From positions 1-64,000 of the forward strand of contig CAIUGU010000142.1 of NCBI GenBank assembly GCA_903898785.1: a DNA stretch of 64,000 nt. The letters are read 5' to 3'. Source of the stretch: an uncultured Pseudomonadota bacterium. Lineage in GTDB: Bacteria > Pseudomonadota > Gammaproteobacteria > Steroidobacterales > Steroidobacteraceae. The notes beneath the pieces were generated by a model that worked only from the letters and a program-made list of their open reading frames with translations, had not been told where the DNA came from and did no database searches. Shown here piece after piece: positions 17,265-27,855 of this stretch. A program made the position numbers and the translations under genes. The stretch's first letter is position 1. Every line of letters begins with the position of its first letter.

Positions 17265-18062
17265 CTACTGCGTCCGGGCCCGGGTCCGCCAGCGGGCGAG
17301 CATGCCGACGAGCGTGTCGTCGTCGGCGGCGGGGGCCACCAGGATTTCCCCCTGGCAGCCGAGGGCCCGTGCCGTGTCGGCGAGGCGCGGGCTCACGACC
17401 AGGATCGTGGCTGCAGCCAGCAGTCGCTGGCCTTCGTCGCCCAGCATCCGGTGCAGATTGTTCAGGATCTCGCCGCTGGTCGCGGTAACGACGTCGATGC
17501 CGCCCTCGCGCCACCGGGTCAGCAGCGTTGCCCGTGCCGACTCGTCGATCATGGCGGGAACGCGCCGATAGACTTCGAGGTAGTCCACGTCGATGCCTCG
17601 GGCCACGAGCGTGTCCTCGAGCACTTCCCGGCCGGTGCCCCCCCGCACGATAAGCACCCGCCGGATCGAGTCGGCCTGCAATCCGGGATGGGCGAGCAGC
17701 GCTTCGCTCGTGAAGCCGGCTTCGGGAACGATGCCGGGCGCGGCCCCGGCCGCCGCCAGGGCAGCAGCGGTGGACTTGCCGATGGCCGCGATGACGGTAT
17801 CGGGCGTCCGTGCCACGGCCTTCAGTCCGTGCGTGACCGCGTTCGGGCTCACGAAGATCACGACGTCGTAGGCGTGGGGCCCGGGGTCCGGGTCGGTCGA
17901 GAGAGTGACCGGTTCCGTGAGGCCCTCGATCACGATGGCGGGCAGGGAGAGGGCATCGCCGCCGAGCGCAACGATCTTCCGGCACAGCGAGGCACCCGAG
18001 TCCGCCGGGCGCGTGACCAGCACGCCGAGGCCGGTCAGTGCCGGCGTCGGCGCGGGTATCAA
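17265..18062 (-). CDS. hemD: Uroporphyrinogen-III synthase
   Basis: This 265-residue HemD-fold protein cyclises hydroxymethylbilane to uroporphyrinogen III. It is built from two similar alpha/beta domains. Recognisable pieces are LVTRPADSG at the N-terminus, VIFVSPNAV in the first domain and VVTATSGEILNN in the second. The start is most likely TTG at 18062, which overlaps the hemC stop codon and gives a normal length. The same frame stays open far upstream under hemC, but that is a high-GC artefact. A second HemD-like protein is encoded at 39510. Confidence 0.88.
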   Translation of the reverse strand: MIPAPTPALTGLGVLVTRPADSGASLCRKIVALGGDALSLPAIVIEGLTEPVTLSTDPDPGPHAYDVVIFVSPNAVTHGLKAVARTPDTVIAAIGKSTAAALAAAGAAPGIVPEAGFTSEALLAHPGLQADSIRRVLIVRGGTGREVLEDTLVARGIDVDYLEVYRRVPAMIDESARATLLTRWREGGIDVVTATSGEILNNLHRMLGDEGQRLLAAATILVVSPRLADTARALGCQGEILVAPAADDDTLVGMLARWRTRARTQ

Positions 18063-19006
18063 GAGGGCGCTCCGGCTCGCATCTCTTCCAGCAGCCCGTC
18101 CGCCCCCTCGCCAAGCAACTGCTCCGCGAGATTCAGTCCAAGCGACGCGGCGGTCTCCGCAGGACCGGCGACGCGGCCGCGGAACAGCACGTCGCCTGAC
18201 ATGGAACCGACCATGCCGCGCAGGGTCAGCAACGACCCCGACAGTTCGGCGAAGCCTGCAATCGGCGACTGGCAGCTGCCTTCGAGCCGGCGAGCGAATG
18301 CGCGCTCGGCCGTGATGCAGAGCTCTGCCGTGCGGTCGTTGAGCGCGGCGGTCAGCTCGCGGCTGCGTACGTCGTCCGAGCGGCACTCGATGCCGACGAT
18401 GCCCTGGCCGACCGCGGGGACGCTGCGCTCGGTATCGAGCAGCTCGGTGATGTGCGCCTCGAGGCCGAGCCGGTTGAGTCCCGCGCTCGCGAGCACGATG
18501 GCGTCGAATTCGCCTTCGGACAGCTTGCGCAGCCGGGTCTCGACGTTGCCGCGCAGGAGCAGCGTCTCGATGTCGGGGCGCAGCGCCTTCAGCTGGCATT
18601 GCCGCCGCGGGCTCGACGTGCCGACGCGCGCGCCGTTCGGCAACGAGTCGAAAGTCGGGTAGCGCAGCGACACGAAGGCGTCGCGGGGATCGGCGCGATC
18701 GAGGAAGCTCGTAAGCACCATGCCGTCCGGCAGTTCGCCCGGCACGTCCTTCATCGAATGGACCGCGATGTCGGCCCGGTTCGATGCCAGCGCCACCTCG
18801 AGTTCCTTCACGAACAGCCCCTTGCCGCCCACTTGCGCGAGAGCGCGGTCCAGCACGCGGTCGCCCTGCGTTGTCATCGGCACCAGGACGACCTCGAGGC
18901 CGGGATGGACGGCGCGCAGGCGTGCGGCGACGTGCTCGGCCTGCCACAGCGCCAGCTTGCTCTGTCGCGTGGCGATCCTCAAAGGCGCTCCAGCATCTCT
19001 TGTCAT
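18059..19006 (-). CDS. hemC: Porphobilinogen deaminase (hydroxymethylbilane synthase)
   Basis: This 315-residue enzyme polymerises four porphobilinogen molecules into hydroxymethylbilane. The N-terminal IATRQSKLALWQAE, the VHSMKDVP motif with the catalytic aspartate region, and the GTSSPRRQCQL arginine loop are all present. The cysteine in LEGSCQSPIAG carries the dipyrromethane cofactor. The gene overlaps the AI-2E-type permease stop by four bases and is followed immediately by hemD. Confidence 0.96.
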   Translation of the reverse strand: MTRDAGAPLRIATRQSKLALWQAEHVAARLRAVHPGLEVVLVPMTTQGDRVLDRALAQVGGKGLFVKELEVALASNRADIAVHSMKDVPGELPDGMVLTSFLDRADPRDAFVSLRYPTFDSLPNGARVGTSSPRRQCQLKALRPDIETLLLRGNVETRLRKLSEGEFDAIVLASAGLNRLGLEAHITELLDTERSVPAVGQGIVGIECRSDDVRSRELTAALNDRTAELCITAERAFARRLEGSCQSPIAGFAELSGSLLTLRGMVGSMSGDVLFRGRVAGPAETAASLGLNLAEQLLGEGADGLLEEMRAGAPS

Positions 19007-20181
19007 TCCTGCCTCGCTTGTCTCGCTTCTTTCGCTTTCGACCTGTCCGCTTCGCGGCGGACCTCGGCAGCAAATTCAACCAGCGCGATGATAAGCGCGA
19101 GCAGCACCGGACCCAGAAAGAGTCCTGCGCCGCCGAACGCGGCTATCCCGCCCAGCACGCCGATGAACACCGTCAGCGTCGCCACCGGCGCCCGGCTCGA
19201 GACCAGGATGGGCTTGAGCAGGTTGTCGATCGTGCCTACCAGCAGCGCACCCCAGATCAAAAGGAACAAGGCTGCGCCCCAGCGGCCCTGGCCCGCGAGG
19301 ATGAGTGCGGCGGGACCCCAGACGAGCGCGGTGCCGCCAAACGGCAGCAGGGCCAGCAGCGCAGCCACGACGCCGAAGACGAGTGGCGACGGCAGGCCGA
19401 CCAGCGCGCACGCGATCCCGACCAGCAGCCCCTGCAGCATTGCAGTCAGTCCCGTGCCGAAGACCACCGCCCGGATGACGGCCCCCAGGTGCGCGAACAG
19501 ATGGGCCTTGTGTGCGGACGACATGGGGATGAGGACGCGGGCCGTGTCGACCATCCGCTCGCCGTCACGGATGAAGAAGAACAGCAGGAACATCGTCATC
19601 GTGAAGCTGACAACCGTCCCGATGGCGCCCAGGAAGACCTTGCCGCCCATCGAGGCCAGGGTCTGCAGCGCGCTTTGCGCACCATTGACGGCCCAGGCCT
19701 GGATCTGCTGGCCAGAGATCCCGAGGTTCCTTTGCGACCATTCGAGCACCGGGCCGATCCCGGGGATGTCCGTGATATTCCTGATGCTGCCGAAGTCGTG
19801 CTCCGTTACCGTTCCCTGTGCGAGCTGCAGCAGGTCACCGGCCTGCGAGGCGATCGCCGCCGTGAGCGCCGTGAGCGGGCCGACGAGCACGATGAACGTC
19901 GTGAGTGTCAGCAGCAACGCCGACAGCTGCTTGCGCCTGCCGAGGTGGTGGTCCAGGCGGCGATGCAGCGGGTGGAGCAGGAAGGCGATGAACAGCGCCC
20001 AGATGATGGCGGAGTAGAAAGGCGCCAGCAATCGGTAGAGCAGGACGCCGAGCACGACGATCGTGGCGATCGCGAAGGCGCGGGTATAGAACGGCGACGC
20101 GCGCTGCCGAGTGTCGGGTATGGGGTCCGTCACTGGATTCTGGTCCTGTCGGCGATTCCGGGTGTAAGAAGTGACCACCAT
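19003..20181 (-). CDS. AI-2E family transporter (YdiK/PerM-like permease)
   Basis: This 392-residue inner-membrane protein has about eight transmembrane helices, including the paired start helices after residue 40 and the conserved GLPSPLVFGVVAALLALLPFGG stretch, which mark the AI-2E exporter family. The family contains Na+/H+ antiporters and a proposed autoinducer exporter, so the substrate is uncertain. The start is set at ATG 20181, since an upstream in-frame ATG would overlap the divergent gene at 20268. It is the first gene of the hemCDXY operon and overlaps hemC. Confidence 0.82.
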   Translation of the reverse strand: MVVTSYTRNRRQDQNPVTDPIPDTRQRASPFYTRAFAIATIVVLGVLLYRLLAPFYSAIIWALFIAFLLHPLHRRLDHHLGRRKQLSALLLTLTTFIVLVGPLTALTAAIASQAGDLLQLAQGTVTEHDFGSIRNITDIPGIGPVLEWSQRNLGISGQQIQAWAVNGAQSALQTLASMGGKVFLGAIGTVVSFTMTMFLLFFFIRDGERMVDTARVLIPMSSAHKAHLFAHLGAVIRAVVFGTGLTAMLQGLLVGIACALVGLPSPLVFGVVAALLALLPFGGTALVWGPAALILAGQGRWGAALFLLIWGALLVGTIDNLLKPILVSSRAPVATLTVFIGVLGGIAAFGGAGLFLGPVLLALIIALVEFAAEVRREADRSKAKEARQARQE

Positions 20182-20267
20182 GCTAACACTCGCTTGCTGA
20201 TTGTTGGCGGGCGCGACTAACATCGATCGGGCCCGATGTCTCACGCAGGGTTCCACAGGAGACGGCA

Positions 20268-20588
20268 ATGCCGAAGACCATGAAGCAGGAAGAAGTGACT
20301 ACCGACACGCTGCTCGCGGATCTGCAGGCCGTGGTCGCGGACGCCGAGGCGTTGCTCAAGGCCACTGCCGGTCTCGCGGGCGACAAGGTGCAGGAAGCCC
20401 GTTCGCGCGCCGAGGAGTCGCTTGCCGCGGCCCGCGAGCGCCTGATCGACGTCGAGGAAGACGCACTCAAGCATGCTCGCGAACTCGTCAGCAATGGCGA
20501 GGAATACGTGCGCGAGAACCCCTGGGCTGCCATCGGCATCGCGGCCGGAGTCGGCGTGCTGGTGGGGTTGCTGCTCGGCCGTCGCTAA
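20268..20588 (+). CDS. DUF883 family membrane-anchored ribosome-binding protein (YqjD/ElaB-like)
   Basis: This 106-residue protein has a long amphipathic helix (residues 10-80, rich in Ala, Glu, Arg) and a C-terminal glycine-rich transmembrane helix (AAIGIAAGVGVLVGLLLGRR). YqjD and ElaB of E. coli anchor to the inner membrane and bind ribosomes in stationary phase. A Shine-Dalgarno sequence GGAGA lies nine bases before the ATG. It begins a three-gene rightward run with the holin-fold and YqjK-like genes, and it is divergent from the AI-2E permease. Confidence 0.88.
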   Translation: MPKTMKQEEVTTDTLLADLQAVVADAEALLKATAGLAGDKVQEARSRAEESLAAARERLIDVEEDALKHARELVSNGEEYVRENPWAAIGIAAGVGVLVGLLLGRR

Positions 20589-20606
20589 CCTGCTGCGAGG
20601 CGTCCC

Positions 20607-21011
20607 ATGAGCGATCCCGCCGATACAGAAGCTTCCGGCCCGGTCAGCAGCCTGCTCGGTTCGCTGGCCAAGGTCCTCGCGACCGTCCTCGGCATCGCGC
20701 AGACGCGCCTCGAGATCCTGTCGACAGAACTGCAGCAGGAAGTGGCCCAGGCTGCGCAGATGCTGCTGTGGGCGTTCGTCGCCGTCTTTGCCGCGGGCAC
20801 TGGCCTGTTCCTCGGCGGACTCGTGCTCATCTTCGCGTTCTGGGAATCGCACCGGCTGCTCGCGGCCGTGCTGGTCATGGGCTTCTTTTTCCTGCTCGCC
20901 GTGGCGGCGGTGCTCATGCTGCGATCCAAGTTGAAGTCCCGGGGCCGGCTCTTTGAAGCCACGATCGCCGAGTTCGCGAAGGACCGGGAGCAGCTCGGTC
21001 CCCGCCGATGA
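20607..21011 (+). CDS. YqjE-like membrane protein (phage holin superfamily fold)
   Basis: This 134-residue protein has two central transmembrane helices (about residues 48-75 and 82-102) flanked by charged helices, the layout of YqjE/holin-superfamily III proteins. The superfamily name does not imply a phage, because this gene sits in the chromosomal yqjD-yqjE-yqjK arrangement. It is 18 bases after the DUF883 gene and overlaps no other gene. Confidence 0.83.
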   Translation: MSDPADTEASGPVSSLLGSLAKVLATVLGIAQTRLEILSTELQQEVAQAAQMLLWAFVAVFAAGTGLFLGGLVLIFAFWESHRLLAAVLVMGFFFLLAVAAVLMLRSKLKSRGRLFEATIAEFAKDREQLGPRR

Positions 21012-21018
21012 GCGTGCC

Positions 21019-21309
21019 ATGAGCAAGCGTCTCAGCCAGTTGCAGGAGCGTCGCGCGCTGCTGGAGCAGAAGTCCGCCCTGCAGCGTCTGCAGCTCGGTG
21101 CAGCGGTCGACGAAATCGATTCGCGGATCCGGCGCGTTGAAGGCGGCCTGGGCTCTGCCCGGAAATTCCTGCGGCGGCCTGCCGTGCTGGCGGGGGGTGC
21201 AGCGCTCGGGTTGCTCGTCGGGCCGCGTCGCGCACTGCGACTGGCGGGCCAGGCAGCGCTTGTGATTGCAGCCGCGCGTCGCCTGCTGCGCTTCGTCCGT
21301 CCTTCCTGA
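21019..21309 (+). CDS. YqjK-like protein
   Basis: This 96-residue protein has an N-terminal heptad-like helix (MSKRLSQLQERRALLEQKSALQ) and two alanine- or valine-rich hydrophobic stretches toward the C-terminus. Gene order after YqjD- and YqjE-like genes is the main support. The ATG at 21019 is the first in a frame that is also open farther upstream. Its stop ends three bases from the stop of the convergent algR-like gene. Confidence 0.75.
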   Translation: MSKRLSQLQERRALLEQKSALQRLQLGAAVDEIDSRIRRVEGGLGSARKFLRRPAVLAGGAALGLLVGPRRALRLAGQAALVIAAARRLLRFVRPS

Positions 21310-21312
21310 CCT

Positions 21313-22062
21313 TTACCCTGCGACGACCTGGCGCAGCCGGCGCAGCAATTCGCCGGCATGGCGGCGGCTGACCTGCAGCGGCTCGGCACTGTCGCGCAGG
21401 CGCACCGCGTACTGGCCTTCGGCGCCCCTCTCGACGGCAGCGATATGCCGCTCCGCGATCAGCGCATTGCGATGGATGCGCACGAAATCCGGCGAGAACT
21501 CGTCATGCAGCGCCTTCAGCGGTTCGTCGATCAGGTCTTCCCCGCCTGCATGCCGCACCGTCACGTACTTCTGGTCGGCGACGAAGCAGTAGATGTCGGC
21601 GACCGGGATCAGCTTCAGCTGCTCGCCGAGGCGCGCACAGATGTGCTGTCGCCGGGGCTCCATCCTGGCGGCGACCGCCACGCGTGCGAGGCTCGGACCG
21701 TTGATGCGTGCCGCATGCAGCAGCGCGCGTGCGAGCTTTTCCCTGCGCACGGGCTTGAGCAGGTAGCCGATCGCCTGGGTCTCGAAAGCCTCCAGCGCAT
21801 ACTCGTCATAGGCGGTGGTGAAGATCACCGCGGGCGGATGTTCGAGCGTGGTGAGGTGCCGCGCGACTTCCATGCCGCCGAGGCCCGGCATGCGCACGTC
21901 GAGCAGCACGATGCCCGGTTCGAGCGCGGCGCAGGCCTTGAGCGCCTCGTGCCCGTCGGTCGCCTCGCCCACGCATTCGCAGTCGTCGATCTCCGCGAGC
22001 AACCGCTTCAACCGGTCGCGCGCAGGGGCCTCGTCGTCGACGATCAGCACCCGCGTGCTCAT
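21313..22062 (-). CDS. algR: LytTR response regulator (AlgR-like)
   Basis: This 249-residue response regulator has an N-terminal receiver domain with the phosphoacceptor Asp55 (IVLLDVRMPG) and a C-terminal LytTR DNA-binding domain (about residues 145-245), ending FVRIHRNALIAERHI. It resembles AlgR, which controls twitching, alginate and virulence functions in Pseudomonas. The ATG overlaps the stop of the histidine kinase gene upstream (ATGA). algR lies next to hemC in many relatives; here yqjDEK-like genes and the AI-2E permease lie between. Confidence 0.88.
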   Translation of the reverse strand: MSTRVLIVDDEAPARDRLKRLLAEIDDCECVGEATDGHEALKACAALEPGIVLLDVRMPGLGGMEVARHLTTLEHPPAVIFTTAYDEYALEAFETQAIGYLLKPVRREKLARALLHAARINGPSLARVAVAARMEPRRQHICARLGEQLKLIPVADIYCFVADQKYVTVRHAGGEDLIDEPLKALHDEFSPDFVRIHRNALIAERHIAAVERGAEGQYAVRLRDSAEPLQVSRRHAGELLRRLRQVVAG

Positions 22063-23150
22063 GCCGCAGGCCCTTCATAGGGGAATGCAAGCAGCACGCG
22101 GTACTCGCCGCCCTCCTGCGTGACTTCCACCCTGGACTGGCCCGGCCACGCGAGATCGAGTCGCTGCCGGATGTTGTCGAGCGCGAGCCGGTTGCCGCGA
22201 CGTTCCTTCTTCACTGTGTCGAGAGACAACGGATTGCGGACCTCGAGTTCGATCATGGATCCGTCGAAGCGGCTGGTGACGGTGACCGTGCCGCCCTGCG
22301 GCAGCGTCTCGATGCCGTGATAGACGGCGTTCTCCAGCAGCGGCTGGATGAGCAGGCTCGGCACCAGCGCACGCATCGGCGTATCGGCGACGTTCCAGCG
22401 GACCTGCAGCCGTTCCCCGAGGCGCAGTTGCTCGATGCGCTGGTAGATGCGCGCGACTTCCAGTTCCTCCTTGAGCGGGATGCGTGCGCGGGCATCGCTC
22501 AGGTTCGCGCGGAAGAGGTCTGCGAGGTCCTCGACGGCTTCCTCCGCCCGCCCCGGGTCCGAGCGCGTCAGCGACGCGATGGTGTTCATGCTGTTGAACA
22601 GGAAGTGCGGCCGGATGCGTGCCTGCAATGCGTGGATGCGGGCGCGGGCTTCCAGTTCGATGCTGCGCTTCCATTCGGCCGACACATAGAAGTAGCGCAA
22701 CGCCAGCGCGCTCACGATGAACCCGATGGCCACCGTGCGCAGCAGGAATCCGGCATGGTCCGTCGGGAAGACCGTCGCGATGCCGACCAGGCCGCGCGAC
22801 CACAGCCGGCCGGTCTGGAACACGATCTCGGCAATCAGCACGATGGTCAGCAGCAGCAGCCCGAGGGCGGTGGCGGCTGCGCGCGTCGTCGGCATTGTCG
22901 CGAGCCACTTGCGGCTGCGGCACAGCACGGCCGACGCAGTCAGCCCGAGCCACAGCAGGAAGAGCGACAGGCTCGCGAGGTCGATCCAGAAGCTGGCCTG
23001 CGTCGCATGGCGCGAGATGGCCAGCACGAACGCGACGAGCTCGACGATCAGCACGACGGCAAGCGTCGCACGGGCAGCGCAGAAATCAGGAAGGAAGAAG
23101 GTGGCTGTGTCCGGCGCGCGGGCACGAGCCTCGGGCGCGGCATCCGTCAT
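22059..23150 (-). CDS. FimS/AlgZ-type sensor histidine kinase
   Basis: This 363-residue inner-membrane sensor has several N-terminal helices (about residues 27-155), then the His_kinase domain with RPHFLFNSMN, where His182 is the predicted phosphosite, and an HATPase-like C-terminal region. This LytS/FimS architecture pairs with LytTR regulators such as the adjacent gene. The ATG at 23150 was chosen because its frame continues open far upstream only as a shadow of the dehydrogenase gene. It overlaps the dehydrogenase stop (ATGA). Confidence 0.87.
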   Translation of the reverse strand: MTDAAPEARARAPDTATFFLPDFCAARATLAVVLIVELVAFVLAISRHATQASFWIDLASLSLFLLWLGLTASAVLCRSRKWLATMPTTRAAATALGLLLLTIVLIAEIVFQTGRLWSRGLVGIATVFPTDHAGFLLRTVAIGFIVSALALRYFYVSAEWKRSIELEARARIHALQARIRPHFLFNSMNTIASLTRSDPGRAEEAVEDLADLFRANLSDARARIPLKEELEVARIYQRIEQLRLGERLQVRWNVADTPMRALVPSLLIQPLLENAVYHGIETLPQGGTVTVTSRFDGSMIELEVRNPLSLDTVKKERRGNRLALDNIRQRLDLAWPGQSRVEVTQEGGEYRVLLAFPYEGPAA

Positions 23151-24040
23151 GGAGCAGGGTTGACCGGACGGTCCACGTCGTTGAACAGGGCATCCTTCAG
23201 GCGGAACAGCGTCGAGATGTCCTCGTTGCCGTGGCCCTGTTCGAGCAGGCGGCGGTAGTGCAGCAACGTCATCTCGATCAGCGGCAGCTGCACGCCGTGG
23301 CGGGCGGCCATGTCCTTCACGATCTTCAGGTCCTTGTCGTGCAGCGCCAGCCGGAAGCCGGCGGGAAAGGTGCCGCGGGCCATGTTCGGTGCGCGATTCA
23401 CGAAGTACCAGCTGCTGCCCGCGCCCTTGCCGAGCGTGTCGATCACCTTGTCGAGCGGCAGTCCTTCCGCCTTCGCGAAGGCCATCGCCTCCGCGCATGC
23501 CTGGATGACGCCGGCGCACATGAGCTGGTTCGTCGCCTTTGCAGCCTGGCCGAGCCCGGTGGGTCCGAAATGGGTGACGGTCTTGCCCATCGCGTTGAGC
23601 GCGGGCAGGGCCTTGTCGAACGTTGCCGCGTGACCGCCGACCATGATGGCCAGCGTGCCGTTGCGCGCACCTTCCACGCCGCCGCTGACGGGAGCATCGA
23701 GGAACTCGACGCCGTGCTCGCGCAGTTGCGCGGCGGCAAGACGGGCCGTGTCTGCGCTGATGGTCGAGCAGTCGATGAAGATGGCGCCCCTCTTGAGGCC
23801 GGGCAACGCTGCCGTGACCATGTTGAGGACATCGGCGTCCGCAGAGACGCAGGACACCACCACATCGCACAGGGCGGCCACTTCTGCGGGGGTTGCGGCG
23901 GCGACGCAGCCGGTCTCTGCGGCCAGCTCCGTGGCCTTGCCGGGAGTACGGTTCCACACGGCGGTCAGCAGGCCCTGCTTGTGCAGGTTGCGGGCCATCG
24001 GCAGCCCCATGGCGCCCAACCCGAGGAAGCCGACTTTCAT
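23147..24040 (-). CDS. NAD(P)-dependent beta-hydroxyacid dehydrogenase (HIBADH family)
   Basis: This 297-residue two-domain enzyme resembles 3-hydroxyisobutyrate or 2-hydroxy-3-oxopropionate reductases. The Rossmann motif FLGLGAMGLPMARNL is at the N-terminus, the substrate-binding DAPVSGGVEGARNGTL is around residue 115, and the catalytic lysine lies in the GLGQAAKATNQLM helix. The substrate cannot be assigned. The gene is first in a three-gene leftward unit with the sensor kinase and AlgR-like regulator. Confidence 0.88.
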   Translation of the reverse strand: MKVGFLGLGAMGLPMARNLHKQGLLTAVWNRTPGKATELAAETGCVAAATPAEVAALCDVVVSCVSADADVLNMVTAALPGLKRGAIFIDCSTISADTARLAAAQLREHGVEFLDAPVSGGVEGARNGTLAIMVGGHAATFDKALPALNAMGKTVTHFGPTGLGQAAKATNQLMCAGVIQACAEAMAFAKAEGLPLDKVIDTLGKGAGSSWYFVNRAPNMARGTFPAGFRLALHDKDLKIVKDMAARHGVQLPLIEMTLLHYRRLLEQGHGNEDISTLFRLKDALFNDVDRPVNPAP

Positions 24041-24110
24041 GGACGAGGATCTCCAGACCGACGGGGACGCACCGGCGGGCGCGCACCCACCGGTGTTGGA
24101 AAATGACCGG

Positions 24111-24563
24111 TTACTTGCACATCTCGGCGACGGCCTTTTCGGCCTGGGCCCGAGCCTCGTCGAGCTCTGCGTCCGTCAGGTAGCGGCGCTCGCCGTCGGG
24201 CAGCGTTTCATAGAGGCGCTTCGAGGTGCTGTAGGCCTCGTTGCGTTCGCGCGCCTTCACGCATTGCTCGGCCTTGGCCGTGGCAGTGATCTGGTTGGCC
24301 TTGTTCTGGTCGGCCCGGGCCGCGGCGGCCTGCTGGCGCGCGGTGTCGGCGGCCGTGGTCCGTGCGCGATCGGCTGCGGCGCCGGCGTCCACTTCCGTCG
24401 CATCCGTGGCGCGGGACTGCACGGCGAGCTTCTCCGCGGGCAGCAGTGCGGGCTTGTCCGTGTACTGGACGTTGCCCTTGGAATCGACGGAGCGATACAC
24501 GTCCGCCGACGCAGCAGAGGCGAGCGTGAGGGTGAGTGCAAGGCCGAATGCGAGTCGCAACAT
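24111..24563 (-). CDS. Secreted DUF4124 domain protein
   Basis: This 150-residue protein has an N-terminal signal peptide (MLRLAFGLALTLTLASAASA) and then a DUF4124 domain (residues 21-50, VYRSVDSKGNVQYTDKP), followed by an alanine-, arginine- and glutamate-rich helical region. DUF4124 proteins are periplasmic and usually of unknown function. A single Cys (residue 100) and Cys149 might pair. The gene lies between the P-II gene and the dehydrogenase on the same strand. Confidence 0.8.
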   Translation of the reverse strand: MLRLAFGLALTLTLASAASADVYRSVDSKGNVQYTDKPALLPAEKLAVQSRATDATEVDAGAAADRARTTAADTARQQAAAARADQNKANQITATAKAEQCVKARERNEAYSTSKRLYETLPDGERRYLTDAELDEARAQAEKAVAEMCK

Positions 24564-24605
24564 GGGGCAAACCTCCTCTGGGCGGAGCCGCTGGATGCGC
24601 TTAGG

Positions 24606-26692
<2,087 letters not shown>

Positions 26693-26809
26693 TGTCGTTC
26701 TCCTGCGAGGTACTTCTGAAGGGTGCGGAATGGAAACCTGATTCAAAGCCGGTGTAGCGAACCCGATGCGCGACTCATCTCTTCTGTCCTCTGGCCTTCC
26801 CGGACCCGA

Positions 26810-27316
<507 letters not shown>

Positions 27317-27525
27317 GCCGGGGGCCGGACTGCTTCACGGCGGAGCGCAAACGGGGCTTTGGCAGTCGGCTTCGGGGGGCGGCGCGCCGCGAAGGAGCGA
27401 GAATCTGTACGTTCAGGCCGGTTTGTGAGGCTTGTCAGGACAGGGGCACGCTCCTAGAGTCTGGCCGCAACCGCCGAGCAGGCTCGGCAACCGGGCCCAC
27501 GCGCCCCCACCCAGGCAGAACCCTT

Positions 27526-27774
27526 ATGGACCCACGCTTCATCGACGATCTCGCCAAGCGCCTGTCGGCCGCGCTGCCCCCGGGCATTGCGGCCTTCAAG
27601 CAGGACCTGGAATCGAATTTCAAATCGGTCCTGCAGTCCGGCCTCGCGAAGCTCGACCTCGTGACTCGCGAGGAATTCGACGTGCAGTCGGGCGTGCTGA
27701 AGCGCACCCGCGAAAAGCTGGCAGCGCTGGAGGCGCGGCTGGCCGCCCTCGAATCGGGCCGCCAGGAAAGCTGA
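27526..27774 (+). CDS. ubiK: Ubiquinone biosynthesis accessory factor UbiK
   Basis: This 82-residue protein of the YqiC/BMFP family has an N-terminal amphipathic helix (residues 3-35) and a C-terminal coiled coil (residues 45-78, TREKLAALEARLAALES) that trimerises. UbiK binds UbiJ and lipids and helps the Ubi complex. The ATG at 27526 is the natural start; the frame is open far upstream, but nothing there resembles the family. It is transcribed away from glnK-amtB and followed by comM. Confidence 0.88.
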   Translation: MDPRFIDDLAKRLSAALPPGIAAFKQDLESNFKSVLQSGLAKLDLVTREEFDVQSGVLKRTREKLAALEARLAALESGRQES

Positions 27775-27855
27775 TTCCGGCGCTCCTTAACCCGGAGCCC
27801 TGACAAGGCAGTCCTGCGCCCTCCGGCAGGGCTGCATCAACCGCTGGAGCCAAGG

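Noticed and set aside
17265..19079. 604-residue minus-strand reading frame covering hemD and reading through hemC
   Set aside because: Only the last 265 residues resemble HemD. The upstream part is in another frame of the clear hemC gene and shows arginine/proline-rich high-GC shadow composition.
20607..21011. Holin-like membrane protein as evidence for a prophage
   Set aside because: The holin superfamily name is historical. The gene sits in a yqjD-yqjE-yqjK-like set with no phage genes nearby.
22059..24086. 675-residue frame joining the sensor kinase to an upstream arginine-rich region
   Set aside because: The upstream 312 residues overlap the well-supported dehydrogenase gene in a different frame; the kinase starts with its own ATG at 23150.
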